Of a stretch of 64,000 nucleotides of DNA, positions 22,343 through 35,173 are shown in pieces; the stretch's first letter is position 1, and each line of letters begins with the position of its first letter. Below the pieces are notes generated by a model, which had not been told where the DNA came from, searched no databases, and saw only the letters and a list, made by a program, of their open reading frames with translations. A program made the translations under genes and the position numbers. Source of the DNA: Microthyrium microscopicum (lineage: Eukaryota > Ascomycota > Dothideomycetes > Microthyriales > Microthyriaceae); NCBI GenBank assembly GCA_010405405.1, contig MU004231.1, positions 3,218,401-3,282,400 of the forward strand, given 5' to 3'.

Positions 22343-23794
22343 TCACACAACCAGTCTCCCAGCCGCAGTAGCCTCATCCAGTCCAACGCCAGTAATGTTC
22401 TGCAGTTGCAGATCAATCCACCTCTCCTCCCGCTCCTCCACCATCTTTTCAATCTGCACAACAGTCTCAAGCTCCTCAATGCTCCCTTTGATCAACTCGC
22501 TCGTCTCAATCATGACGTGACCCACACTCGACCCTTCTTGTGGCACCTCCAGCCCATCCAATATATTCCGCAAGCCGGCCAATCGTCGTATTAGTGTTGC
22601 CACTTCCTGTCTCCAATGCCCACCCAGTCCGTCCACACACTGCGCCGCCGCATCCGCATCGCCTTGTTCCTCAGCTTGCGTACGCAACTCCCAGAGCTCA
22701 TTGACCGCGTCTAGCCACTGCCCGAAACTATCAAGCACGTCGGCCACGCGCCCTGTCTTTGCGTCGCATAATACGTCTAGCTCTTGTAATACACCGGCTA
22801 GCGATTGTATGTTTTCACCTAGAGCGCCGTCAGGTCCGCCGCCCCATATTCCGAGTGCGAGACGGTTGCGGGCGGCGCGAATACCTCGTTCGCGCTCTTG
22901 TGTAATGTCCGCGCGCGCGGCAACGTCTGTGAAGCGGCTGCGCATTGTTTGCCGGGTCGATGTGCACCAAGCATTGTAGGTAGGGTCGAAGGAGGAGTGG
23001 AGGAGGGAAAGCTGGAGTAGGTAGGTTTGCAAGAAGCTTGTCTCGAGATTGAGGTTTCCTAAGTTATCGGCGGGCGGGAGTGGATGTATGAGCGTGCTCG
23101 ATGCGGGTTTAGGGCCGCGGTTCTTGAGAGGCGAGTAGTGTTGTTGGAGTGTGGAGAAGTTGGGCCGGCTGCCGGGAGGAAGGAGCATGGAGGTTGGTCG
23201 TGGTGGGCCAGGGAGCCGTGATGATGCTGGGATGGACGATGTGGAGGTTGTACTACCGGTTCGCGCATGTCTGGTGGAATTGGTACGACTCAAGGAGCCT
23301 GCTGGTAGTCTTGACTTTGGAGCTGCGGCGCCATACGTGGTATCCTCGACCGGCGATCGCTTTGTGACGTTTCTGTTTGATCCGCCTTCAGCTACGGTTG
23401 GCATGGGCTTCGAGCTCGATTGATTACGCGAGTGTGGGGGCTTGGTGGACATAGGTTTTCGCAGAGAAGTTGTTCTCGCTATACTTGGTGGCCGCCCTTG
23501 CTCTTCGGGTACTTGTGCCATAGGTTTTCGTATACCAGAGCCTGCAGATCCAACGCTGGTCGTGGTACTACCCGTATCAGCTCTTGGTCTCGCAGAATAA
23601 CTGACTTCACCGGGAGTTTGTATATTCGAAAGCTCGCGAACCGAAGTAGTATCGAGACCGAACATGCTCATAGGCCGTTGCTTAGTAGGAGACGCAATTC
23701 GTGAAGCGGAGGCATTGGCGAGGGTGCCCCTAGGCATGAGGAGTGATCTGCGTTTGGCGTTTTTAGAAGGCTCGGGTATATTTAATTCGGCCAT
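22343..23794 (-). CDS. conserved protein, disordered N-half and helical C-half
   Basis: Single-exon ORF of 483 residues starting MAELNIPEPSKNAKRRSLL. Residues 1-230 are Ser/Thr/Pro/Arg-rich and disordered. A short conserved-looking motif FSTLQQHYSPLKNRGPKP is followed by a helical region of about 230 residues with coiled-coil character (for example SIEELETVVQIEKMVEEREE). This arrangement recurs in fungal proteins that are often left unnamed, and a cytoskeletal or spindle role would fit but is not shown. A (CAGAC)5 microsatellite lies in its promoter region near 23985. Confidence 0.75.
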   Translation of the reverse strand: MAELNIPEPSKNAKRRSLLMPRGTLANASASRIASPTKQRPMSMFGLDTTSVRELSNIQTPGEVSYSARPRADTGSTTTSVGSAGSGIRKPMAQVPEEQGRPPSIARTTSLRKPMSTKPPHSRNQSSSKPMPTVAEGGSNRNVTKRSPVEDTTYGAAAPKSRLPAGSLSRTNSTRHARTGSTTSTSSIPASSRLPGPPRPTSMLLPPGSRPNFSTLQQHYSPLKNRGPKPASSTLIHPLPPADNLGNLNLETSFLQTYLLQLSLLHSSFDPTYNAWCTSTRQTMRSRFTDVAARADITQERERGIRAARNRLALGIWGGGPDGALGENIQSLAGVLQELDVLCDAKTGRVADVLDSFGQWLDAVNELWELRTQAEEQGDADAAAQCVDGLGGHWRQEVATLIRRLAGLRNILDGLEVPQEGSSVGHVMIETSELIKGSIEELETVVQIEKMVEEREERWIDLQLQNITGVGLDEATAAGRLVV

Positions 23795-24304
23795 TTTTAT
23801 GGGAGTTTGGAGGCGGAGATTATTGCGGACAGAGAGCTTCGGGATATCGTTGCTTCATTTGCTTATTTTCCGCGGTGTTTGTACCATGGTTTTAGATGTG
23901 GTTGCAGTTGGGAAGAATGGCCATGTAAACACCAGGAAATATGCCAAACGCCAAAGCCAGGAGAGTGTCACGTGTCATGCACCTAGACCAGACCAGACCA
24001 GACCAGACATGCATGCCAATGTCTTTGATAATGCATTATTTAGGGGTGAATACAGCAGAAATAGTCTATTTTATTTTGGACTTCTGGACATGTGTAATAT
24101 TCATGAATTGCATTGGACATCGTTGCTACGTTGGTCCGTACTACGCAGAGCATGAAGCTGCAAAGCGCAAAAGCGGATAGAAATTGTCTCCACTTCAAAA
24201 CCACGAATACGGAGACCGGAATCAAACTTCTAGCAGTCTGGAAAAATCAACGGTAGTGCGTACTACGGATCCAGGAACCTCTAAATGACCAGGTATCTCT
24301 ATCT
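23795..24304. other. promoter region with CAGAC microsatellite
   Basis: Promoter of the gene starting at 23794 and 3' side of 6-phosphogluconolactonase. Contains a CACGTG box at about 23969 and about five CAGAC pentamers at 23985-24009. Confidence 0.5.
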
Positions 24305-25099
24305 CTATAAGCTGCCTCTCCGTTGTGGAAAACTGACGCCCTCTACTGCTGCAGTGTCAGTAAACCAACTGACACGGTCTTGGGCGAGATGATTGATCAA
24401 TCCAGAAGGCAAACTGTGCCCATCATCCCCGTCAAAAATCTTCTTCAAAATTTCCTTTTTCCCGGCACCAGTTGCGACAAAGCCGATCTTGATACCATGG
24501 CTGGCTACGGGAAGACTGAAGGTGATTCGTTTTGGAGGAGGCTTCGGGCTGTCCGAGATGGAGAGAATCCAAGCATTTGTTTCACGCAACAAAGGAGATC
24601 CGGGAAACAAACTGCAAGTGTGTCCATCAGGTCCGCATCCAAGGAGAATGAGGTCGAACATGGGCACGCGAACACTGTCACCCTTAGCGAACACCTTCAC
24701 GAGTTCTTGCTCATACGCTTCAGCCATCTCTTCGACATCATCGAGATACTTCTCGTCGATGGTGAAGACAGTTGGCTTGCCCATGTCCTCAGGGATTTTG
24801 TCTAGCCAGTTCTCCTTCACAAGCTTGTAGTTGCTGTCTTCATGATCGAGCGGTACACATCGCTCATCAGCAAAGAAGACCTCCCATTTCTTGAATTGAG
24901 GAGTATCGGCGTCGGATCCGTCACCGGGCTGGAGCAGCGCTTGCGCAAGAGTTTTGGGCAACGAGCCGCCGGACACGGCAATGCGAAAAACGTCGTGGCG
25001 AGCAAAGGACTGGTTTTGCGCATCAAGGACATAGCTCCGGAGTTGAATTGCGAGTTCGTCTGCTGTCGCGAAAGCGTATAGGTTCGGTGGTTTGACCAT
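24305..25099 (-). CDS. 6-phosphogluconolactonase
   Basis: Second enzyme of the oxidative pentose phosphate pathway; hydrolyses 6-phosphogluconolactone in the cytosol. Single exon of 264 residues, usual length for the Sol/DevB family. Motifs: RIAVSGGSLPKTLAQALL near residue 40, FFADERCVPLDHEDSNY near residue 76, LILLGCGPDGHTCSLFPGSP near residue 150 and KRITFSLPV near residue 190. The start is MVKPPNLYAF. All family blocks are intact. Confidence 0.95.
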   Translation of the reverse strand: MVKPPNLYAFATADELAIQLRSYVLDAQNQSFARHDVFRIAVSGGSLPKTLAQALLQPGDGSDADTPQFKKWEVFFADERCVPLDHEDSNYKLVKENWLDKIPEDMGKPTVFTIDEKYLDDVEEMAEAYEQELVKVFAKGDSVRVPMFDLILLGCGPDGHTCSLFPGSPLLRETNAWILSISDSPKPPPKRITFSLPVASHGIKIGFVATGAGKKEILKKIFDGDDGHSLPSGLINHLAQDRVSWFTDTAAVEGVSFPQRRGSL

Positions 25100-25920
25100 G
25101 GCTCAAGTTTGATTGAATTGGAAGTTCCAGGGTGGATTCGAGAATGAGCCTGTTACAAGACCGAATAGTAGGTAGGCGCAACAGACGAGGTCTGCCAGAA
25201 TCGCACGAGATAACAGAAGACAGCGAAACGAGTCTAGGGCGGGTGCATTAGGGAACACAGGGTGTATACAATTCCGAATAAGCGGTAACAAGATGTGGAG
25301 GAATACCGGAGTCGCGGAGTTGGTTCAAGGTTCGAGTAGTTATCTACAAGTGGAGATCACGCAGCGATTTGAGTCTTACGGCCCGCGATTTGGTGTGAGA
25401 TAGCAAGAGCCTGATGTCATTTCGAGGTTGCTTCAAGCAGTTTGTATGTAAACATCCCCACAACAGCGCCAAATCCAAGAATGAGCTTGAAACAATACAC
25501 TTGACTTCTAAGACAGGATTTTGAGCCTCTACTCAGTGTGAATTTTCTGACTTTCGAACAAAGTTTAAGCTCAATTATGTGCACTTTCACGAAATGGGAT
25601 TCGGCCCGATATCGCACGTGTTGGTCCAGAAGGCGAACCGAAAATCCCTGTCAGTTGCCTGTTTGCCTTTATTTGCGGCCCGAGTTTCCGTAACTACCTT
25701 TACGACAGTTGGATACTACAAAAGTAAATGTGCTAGAAAGAAAGCACTCCCTACATCTGAAATGTTTTGAGGGAAGATGAGCAAGAGCAAACTAGAGACG
25801 CTAGCCGGTACAAGCTGGAGAACATGAAGATGCCTCGCAAGCCACATCTCCTCGCCCAACACCACAGTGACTCTCAATCTCTACTATTGGCATTAGCCTC
25901 TTCCTTTAATTGAATACACA
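25100..25920. other. divergent promoter region
   Basis: Lies between the minus-strand lactonase and the plus-strand ORF at 25921. Contains a CACGTG at about 25616. No RNA gene found; a GGTTCAAGGTTCGAG stretch near 25323 is not part of a cloverleaf. Confidence 0.45.
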
Positions 25921-26151
25921 ATGTCTAAATGGCCATTCTTAGATCCGGCTGCTCTTATGGAACATGCTACAATCTTGAGGGAGGCTACAGTCCATGAGCA
26001 GACTGTCCTAATGAACCGGACTGGTGCGTCTCATGGTAACCAATTAAGCATCTTACAAATTGCGCCTCCACACTCTGTATCTAACGAATTGATAGACAAG
26101 CCAGCAACCGACGCCAACATCTTGGACGAAAAGCGCTTGGAGATGTCACAG
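25921..26151 (+). CDS. possible first exon of the UBE2O-like gene
   Basis: ATG-started frame of 77 codons (MSKWPFLDPAALMEHATILR) ending at a good donor CAG|GTAAGCC in phase 0. The acceptor at 26550 (GTTGTCAG) opens the next conserved exon, also in phase 0, so the two can be joined by a 399 nt intron that contains a MITE remnant. No family match for this segment itself. It could equally be a small separate gene. Confidence 0.4.
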
Positions 26152-26213
26152 GTAAGCCTTATCGTGTAGCATTATGTTTGAACCCATCTCGTTGATGGAG
26201 CTACCCAACTCGT

Positions 26214-26300
26214 CGACAAAATAAATGGCATGCTTTCCATCAGATATGATGTTCATCATCTGCTACGCTTCATCATGAGGTCCTGATTGCCCAGAGACTT
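26214..26300. mobile_element. MITE family remnant (left end)
   Basis: GACAAAATAAATGGCATGCT with following CCATCAGATATGATG resembles the left end of the 187-190 bp MITE family. The right end is not recognisable. It lies in the probable first intron of the UBE2O-like gene. Confidence 0.5.
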
Positions 26301-26550
26301 CGTCAACCCCTCGATTCTTCATCGAAGGCGCTGGAGTTAAAGCATCTCATCATCATCGTGGGTGATGAAAAACACCGTAGCCAATGGGAGCGCGTCATTC
26401 ATTGTGTCGACCGGTTTAGCAACCGTTGCGGCCCCATCAAATGCACTAGGCCTTCGATGGTTACTATCGCGTGCTCTCTTCCCCTTACAATGAGAAGAAA
26501 AGTCTTCGTTGTGCTTGGAAAATGACTGAAAACCTACTAAGAGTTGTCAG

Positions 26551-29500
26551 GCTCCTCCTCACAACCCGCGAGAATCTCGGGAACGACCGTTCTACTCTGA
26601 AGACACCGTCTGGCGCAAAGGCAGCTCTCAGCTTGGCACCATTGATAGAACAGCACTAGAACCCGCCGATCACGTTCCAATATCCCCAGATTGGCACTTG
26701 GAATACACACGACATCCCGATATCTCCAAAAAGGCTTTCAAGGAATTTCTAATGACTGGAGCGCCGCCAACGGGTTCCGTACTTGTTGACTGGAACGACG
26801 AATACGGAGAGGTAGAGCTGATTCCAACGGAATTTTTGAAATTGGATTCTCGACACATCGGCTGTTCAGACCTGGTGCGGAAATACCCAGGAGACCCGAT
26901 GAGCGGCATCGTAGTCGGTAAGATACCTCCGTGTCAAATCACATCTCTTGACTGCATTCGAGAAATCAATATCAGTGATCTTTGATGGAGTCCAGAGGAT
27001 GTGTTCTTGGATCAAGTCCTATGGGAGTCATTGAATTCATGTCTGATCGAGTGCTACGGATCCCGCCAAACGCGATACCTGTTTCACGGATTCACTCCGA
27101 ACAGGCTCAATTATCTTTTCAAGCATGTTAGCTCTGTTCGTGATCTTTTACTGACAAGACTTAGGCAAGCAAGTTCTGTACACCCTCATGCCTTTATGCG
27201 ATCCTCGTCGACTTGGGAGCTTCTCGGTCGCAACGGATCCAAAAGATCCTTTCAAATATCATGAATGGGCATTGTATAATGTGCCAGAAAGCGATCTCAA
27301 ACTGGCCGCTGAATTCAGCATCGGCGATATATTGGAGTGTCAGGGGTGGCTCGGTTCCATTCGACGCATATCATATAGTATTGCGCTTCGGCTTTCCAAC
27401 GAAACTTATGTCGAGTTCGAAAATCCACGACAAGTGGTTATCAAGCGGGGTCCACAAGATTTCGAAGTTGGTGAAGAGGTCCGAATTGACAAGGTAAGCT
27501 TTCCCTCAAACACGATGAAAAGCCACCCAGGGGCCCGGCAAAGAAATGGCGCTATGTCTTGCAGTGGCAGCTCACACTGGCTTCCTAGACCGCCATCCAC
27601 GTTCATGTGCTAATAAACGTCAGGATAACCTTCGACAGGGAAGTTGGATACACGGAGAATACGATAAGAACATCGGAAACCGAGCTGATGTGGTCGCTGT
27701 TAAGCCGAAGACACTCGCAATCGTCTGGAGTAGGAGCCGAATGGATAAAGCACCTGGTCCTCGACCTGGTAAGCCGTCAGCCTTTAAGAATATCCAATCT
27801 TGATAGGACTTCGATTAACTGACAGTTTTCAGAGTCTTTAATCCTCGTGCAGGATATGGAAAACCGTGGCGTGACTCGAGCAAGCTCGATTAAAGGCAAA
27901 GAGTTCAAAACAAAGCTTTGGCCCTATGGCGAGGATGAAGAATTTCCATTACACGAGCATGTTAGATTTGTTGATCTCGCCGCAGCACTAGAAAAGCACC
28001 GTGCCCATGACGAGAACGCAACACCAGCAAAGCAATTACTACCTAGAAAAATGCAGGAAATACCGCATACAGTTACAGGGGGGTATGACTTGAATATCTA
28101 TGGTATCCTTCGGAGCCAGGCAATATGTACTGTGCATTGGCAAGATGGGTCAGCAACTCAACAATTTGCTCAAGACCTTGAGATCATAACCGAGGTTCCG
28201 GACGAATATGAATTATGGCCTGGAGATGTTGTCATACCTCGACAAGCTCAAAACAAATCAGAGCACTTTTATCGTCCTATAAGAATTGGCGTTGTCCAAA
28301 CTGTCGCGCCAAAAGACAGAATGGCCACTGTTCTCTGGCAAAACAATCCCGATCTGGAGTTTTTTTTGGAGCACGACTCGAATAAGATGTATTTGGCGGG
28401 CGATTCATACTCCGGCTTTCCAGTCTATGCTGCACCGCATGGCAATGGCTATTTGGAAGAAGTCACTGTCTTCGATGTAATGACGGCAGGAACTTTAGCC
28501 TCTCAAAAGCATCATGACCATGTCCTAATAAATGCAGCTCAAGTCGAGGCACTGCGTGCACGACATCAGGCGGCGAAAAACGCGATATGTAACTGTTCGA
28601 TTTGCAGCCAACCCCACGGAACAGACACTCTTGATTGGTTTGGGAAAGTGGTTGGACGCGGCTTGAATGGCCTGATGGTGAGTTTGTCTCCCCGTGTAAA
28701 TCCACATATGTCGACAATATTTGAAAAAACTGAAACATCGTATTTCCCGTCACATTCGACTAGAAACGCATACTATGGGTGCCATCAAATGCAATGGGAG
28801 GTACGATGTTTTATGGGACGATCCTGAAAAGACCGTTTGATATTTTCAAAGCGTGTTAACTTTGATCGTAATCTTCCACTGACCAATTCCAGACTGTTCG
28901 CCTTTCGGGATTAGAGGAAATCGAAGACCGCGAGTTCCCACCAGAGGCGCTGGCATGTTCATTACGTGTAGCTGGATATGGTGAGCTCGTAGATGCGATG
29001 GGGGATGATGATGTTCCTGATGATGGGGTAAATGATGAGATGGAAATGGACAGCTCAGCGACCGAAGAACCTGAGCCTTTGGAAGTCTGGGCAGAAGACG
29101 AAAATGGAGATCGTGTGTCCATGGAAGGCGACGAGGGGTGGTCAACGGATGAAACAACCGATTCGAACTCCGATGGCAACGTTAGTATGGGTAATTCTCC
29201 ATACAATGACCGATCTGAAATTGCCGATGTTGCCGATATTGTCGACTCTGTTGACACTGTACTCGAAGCATCAACACCAAATTCTCCGCCGAAGCTTTCA
29301 GGCTTAGGAGCGCCCGAAAGATATGTCTTGCTTGAAAGTGAGCCTCCAGCCGACCACCATTTCTTGAAGCCTGGCACAGCGGAAGCTGCTCCTCAAAAAC
29401 TGCGTGCTATGCGCAAAGAACACAAGATACTGGCATCATCTCTACCCGAGGGTGTGTTTGTGCGCAGTTGGGAATCTAGGCTCGAATTATTTCGTGTGCT

Positions 29501-30440
29501 GATTATTGGTCCCGTCGACACGCCATATGAGCATGCGCCTCTCCTCATCGATATCGCTTTGCCTGACAAATATCCCCACAGTCCGCCACTCGCGTACTTT
29601 CACTCTTGGACATATGGACAAGGCAGAGTCAATCCGAACCTTTATGAGGACGGCAAGATATGCTTGAGCTTGTTAAACACGTAAGTGCATGATCCCATCT
29701 CTAATTACAAAGAAACATCATATCTCTCATCGCGTCCGATGGATCCATAGCACTCGATCAGAGACAAATCTTATGGTAGCCATCGGTTGCGATAGGAAAT
29801 ACGGTGTTTTGGGGTTGTTGGATAACAGTAGGAAATGTGGCATCGCGCGAGGGGATCTTACCTGAGTTGATGCTTCAGTATGCAATATTGTGCTGTCTGG
29901 CATACGCAGAGATCACTCAGAGCCTCATTTTTTTCTCCAATCACTAACTACATTTGCACCAGATGGTCAGGCGAACGTCAAACTGAGACCTGGACTCCAG
30001 GTAGCTCTACCTTACTGCAAGCTATCGTCAGCATACTAGGTCTTGTACTTGTTGCTGAGCCTTACTACAACGAAGCCGGCTACGAGTCTCGAGCTGGCTC
30101 TTCCGACACCTCCACACAATCTGCTCATTATACAGAGCGAGCATATCTTGCGTGCCGAAAATTCATCAAACACGCCCTCCAAAATGATATCGAACCATTC
30201 AAGGAAGTTCTAGAGTGGCTATATGTCAGCTCTTTCGCGGGTGCACCAAAACTACTGGATCGAAGCATCACAGAGCTAAAGATCATTAGCGAGAATGAAG
30301 GGGAGCCTTTGACCTATGGCGGACTGAAAACAGTGAGCAAAGCCGCGCTGGTAATGTCTAGAAGAGTGCTGCAGGAGCTTGAGACATTTCGTGAATCCCT
30401 TCAGCAGGATGCAACTGACGGCGCCGTCATGCAGTCTTAA
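26551..30440 (+). CDS. UBE2O-like giant E2 ubiquitin-conjugating enzyme
   Basis: Large E2/E3 hybrid of the UBE2O class. Exons 26551-26917, 27165-27493, 27624-27768, 27833-28677, 28893-29680 and 29963-30440 join in frame to 983 residues; the 5' end is unresolved (see 25921-26151). The N-terminal part shows the repeated conserved blocks of the family: RPFYSEDTVWRKG..LGTIDRT, TGSVLVDWNDEYGEVELI, GDILECQGWLGSIRRI, GSWIHGEYDKNIG and TVRLSGLEEIEDREFPPEAL. An acidic run follows (DEMEMDSSATEEPEPLE). The UBC domain runs from about LPEGVFVRSWESRLELFRVL, through YPHSPP and NPNLYEDGKICLSLLNTW; the Cys in GKICLSLL is the catalytic residue. Introns 26918-27164, 28678-28892 and 29681-29962 are 215-282 nt, long for this window; the first may hide a further small exon. 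Confidence 0.87.
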
Positions 30441-30799
30441 TCGTTTAGAATTGTACTAGTCTTAGTACACAAGATACCCCATCAATACCCATCGTATAAA
30501 TAGACACAAATCAACTTGCGTTGTAGTGAACCATGACTTTCCAACCAAGTGACAACTGAACTGGCGCGCTTTCCTTTCTTGGCTCGACCGGTTGAGTTTC
30601 ATCGGATTCTTACTCACCCGCAACATCAATATATTGGCTCGATCTGAATCTCCAACAACCTATCAGGCTGAACAAGGCTGAAATAGCCGAGGCGCTTTGA
30701 CCATGAAGCTTTACTCCCTTTGAGCTCATTAGTCAACAAGTGCAACATCCCATCTTCACAACTATTATCATTCACTAATCCACAACCTACATCCCTTCA
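30441..30799. other. short intergenic, Erg28 promoter
   Basis: Between two genes on the plus strand. Nothing beyond promoter-like sequence seen. Confidence 0.45.
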
Positions 30800-31256
30800 A
30801 TGAACTCCCTAACTTCCTACCTGCCCTCCTCGCCAGGCTACCTCCCCTATTGGCTCCTCTTCGTACGTCCCGTCTGCGTCCCAATTCGGAACGCTCACTA
30901 ACCGCCAGGTTTCCGTCGTCTCTGTCGCCAACAGCGTTCAAGCCTACGTCTCTCTGGGCCCAACGCAGCAAGTCTACGCAGCCACTCCATCACCTGTCAC
31001 ACCACTAAGTGCCCGCACTTTTGGCACCTGGACACTGCTCTCCTCCGTCATCCGTCTCTACGCTGCATACGATATCACGAATAAGCCGGTTTATGAGATT
31101 GCGTTGGCATCATATGGCATAGCATTCGCACACTTTTTCAGCGAATGGCTTGTCTTTGGGAGCACAAAATGGGGCAAGGGGTTGGCGGGACCAGCAATCG
31201 TTAGTACAATGACGATTGGGTGGATGGTTAGCCAGAAGGACTTTTATGTATCGTGA
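30800..31256 (+). CDS. ERG28: Erg28-like ergosterol biosynthesis scaffold
   Basis: Small ER membrane protein that tethers the C-4 demethylation enzymes of ergosterol synthesis. Two exons, 30800-30862 and 30909-31256, with a 46 nt intron that has CACTAACC near its acceptor; 136 residues, close to yeast Erg28 (148). Sequence landmarks: LPYWLLFVSVVSVANSVQAY (helix 1), ARTFGTWTLLSSVIRLYAAY, HFFSEWLVFGSTKWGKGLAG and a last hydrophobic segment PAIVSTMTIGWMV. The family is recognised with confidence. Its stop lies 75 bp from the stop of the convergent GalT gene. Confidence 0.93.
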
Positions 31257-31331
31257 GAGACACTGCATATTATGTGAAGAGAATTAAGTGAAGGATTGTA
31301 ATGTTTATTCAAGAGTGGTATATTGTACAAA

Positions 31332-32637
<1,306 letters not shown>

Positions 32638-32872
32638 TCACTTGCTGCGATGGACTGCAGTAAGAAGTCGTTAAATTATGTCACGATGCAGCTACATAAG
32701 AGAAAGGAACCTAGGTAATCGGCATGCCGCATCGGCCCGTGATCGGATACGAGCAAGGGTTCAGCACCTTAATAGCTTGATGCCAGCTTCACCCATCAAT
32801 TAATGCTGCCTACGAAGCGAACAACCACGTACATTGTCAACATTCGAACGGTTCGCATTTCATGATCTGAAG

Positions 32873-33893
32873 ATGGCCTCGTCAGCAAACACATACAATC
32901 CTGAAGACATCATAGATCCCGATGATGGTACCAGACGCCAGCGCAAGCAATGCCACCAAGCTCCAAGCTAATTGTCTACAGCTACACTCGACGAACTTGA
33001 CGACCCACTTGCCAGCACCAGCGATCGAGCTCCATTAACCGGCAATATTCAATCTTCATCGTCGCGAGGAGGTGCCAACCCCCAAAACTACCTTACATCT
33101 GCCATTGCGGGCGAAGACCGTCGTGCGCCGTCCAACACCATTGATGAGTCGGTATGGGAGACTCTGTCGCGAGACCTCAAGGCTGTGTGGGAGAAGATGC
33201 GCCAGGTACTATGGCCTAAGTACCTACTAGGTGGCATTCTGGTACGCGGAGGTGGTGGGATTGCTGGTGATGCGGAGGAGGGTCGAGCGACTGGTGGTGT
33301 AAGAGGTGCATTCGGACGATGGCCAGATGCCGATGATGTCCTTAGAGGAGGTATGAGTGAGGGTTTGAGAGACTGGGACTTATGGTATGTTGAGCTCTGG
33401 ATAGTTTGGACTCGGAACTCGTGAAGCTGACTTCTTTCAGGGGCCCATTACTTTTCAGTTTGCTTCTAGCCTTCCTCCTGTCAAGAGGTGCAAGAGATGA
33501 TCAGAAGGCTGCAGTATTCTCAGGCGTATTTGCCATGACCTGGATTGGTAAAGCTGTGGTCACTACCCAGATTAGACTGCTAGGAGGCCATGTGTATGTC
33601 ATTCCTCCACACTGCACCATTGCTTTCAGCTAACCAATTTCAGTTCCTTCTTCCAGGCCATGTGCATCATTGGATATACTCTTTTTCCTCTAGTCATTGC
33701 GGCGCTCTTGAGTTCATTTGGACTGCCCACGATTCCCAGGATCCCAATTTATGTCGTGCTAGTGATCTGGTCGCTTGCCGCAGGCGTTAGCATACTGGGT
33801 GGCTCTGGAGTCATCAAAGGACGCGTTGGACTGGCGATTTATCCCCTGTTGGTCTTTTATGTCGGTTTGGGATGTATTTGTTTTATTACCTGA
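32873..33893 (+). CDS. YIP4: Yip1-domain Golgi protein, Yip4/YIPF6-like
   Basis: Multi-pass Golgi membrane protein that interacts with Rab GTPases. Exons 32873-32927, 32982-33384, 33441-33593 and 33644-33893 give 286 residues. The cytosolic N-terminus contains DESVWETLSRDLKAVWEKM followed by VLWP, characteristic of the Yip4/YIPF6 group. Five hydrophobic segments follow, among them GPLLFSLLLAFLLS, SFFQAMCIIGYTLFPLVIAA and a C-terminal VGLAIYPLLVFYVGLG. Introns are 50-56 nt. Between LWP and the first helix lies an unusual Gly/Arg/Asp-rich stretch of about 50 residues (LVRGGGGIAGDAEEGRATGG). Confidence 0.9.
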
Positions 33894-33993
33894 TTCGCAT
33901 GTATTGATACCCAATGATAACATATCGTTCTTACTTCACGTAGGACTGGCAGTCACTTTTGCTAACAACCTTCAATGTTGACAGCCAACGGGT

Positions 33994-34183
33994 TGGCAAA
34001 ATAAATGGCGCGCTCCCATCAGCCTCGTTGGCTCTCAGACGCTACGCTCTTTTATCGTGTGCTCCATAGAGGATGTTCAGATTCGAATGATTCATCGAAT
34101 CCAATGGCAAATATAGCATCATTTGCTTAAGAGCGTTGGTGGCAGCCATTAGAGTTGAGGGAAGAACCCCATTTATTTTGCCA
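33994..34183. mobile_element. MITE family copy B (190 bp)
   Basis: Starts TGGCAAAATAAATGGC and ends with the matching inverse ATTTATTTTGCCA; the inner part of the right repeat is diverged. Same family as 19833-20019. It lies 100 bp downstream of the Yip4-like stop codon. Confidence 0.82.
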
Positions 34184-35173
34184 TGCCATTAACAGCTTTG
34201 GGGGTTTGGCGGCGTCAATTTTGTCCAACTGCAAGGGACGTTCTTTGAATTCTACAGTATCGATACGGGTCGTGCAGTGCCCATGATAGAAGCTATCGAA
34301 CAAGATTGATGTAAGAGTAAAAACGTGGCAACGTTTTTATACTGACCTCGCCTCTTCGCGGGCTTCTTTCCTAATAAGGACGCAAACAGCGACTGGCCAG
34401 TCACACTACTATGTCTTCTATCAATGTCTGCCGTTCCGGTATTTCAGTTGTTCACTGCAGTACTCTATCCTGTGATAATTGGAACGCAGTCATCCTCGTC
34501 ACGGGCTCAGGTCAAACAAAAGGCTCCCAGTCCTTCTCTTGTACGAAATTAGAACTTTGAAACATCTGATCAAAGCCTAACAGAACAAATACAAAGTTCA
34601 GAGCTTAGGTGACATATATGACCTCAAAGCTGACAGTTCATGAGGTGTCTGTGGGGTCTGAAGTATTTAATCCACCCACTCGAGCCTCGACTTTGTGCCA
34701 CTTCACTTTCTGCACATGCGGTTAGGTCCAAGCCCGCTACCTCTTCAGTCAGTCAACAAAACTTCAATATCCCTATTACGCCTTCCTATTTGGGAAGTTA
34801 CAATCCAGGCGCGTTCTACACTTAGCTTCCTTACCCTGCAGGAGGCCATCGTGGGTCAAGGCCGTCGGGACCTGACCGGCCTCATCAGCCACAGCTCTCT
34901 CCAGGTAGCCAGAAACCGATCGAAAACAACCTTCTTTCTCTTTAATCTTCCTCGTCCATCTCTCACCTCTCACCTCTCACATCTCAAATCCCAAAGGTAA
35001 GCCAATATTGTCCCGACGGCGCAAATGACCGCATTCTCTACTATCACAAACTCGCTGTTTGTACTGTCTACGTCCACATCAACCTCCATCCAAACCAAAC
35101 AACCCAAGCTTCGCTTAAGCCCTCCAACCGGAGTCATTCCTTCTTGATTGCCAAAACAGCGAACCTTAAAGAC
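34184..35173. other. promoter region of F-box paralogue 1
   Basis: About 1 kb without a gene. The last 400 bp are CT-rich, with repeated CTCACCTCTCAC near 34965-34985. ORFs here are short and overlapping. Confidence 0.45.

Noticed and set aside
25310-25345. tRNA-like GGTTCAAGGTTCGAG
   Set aside because: No matching acceptor stem or anticodon arm around it.
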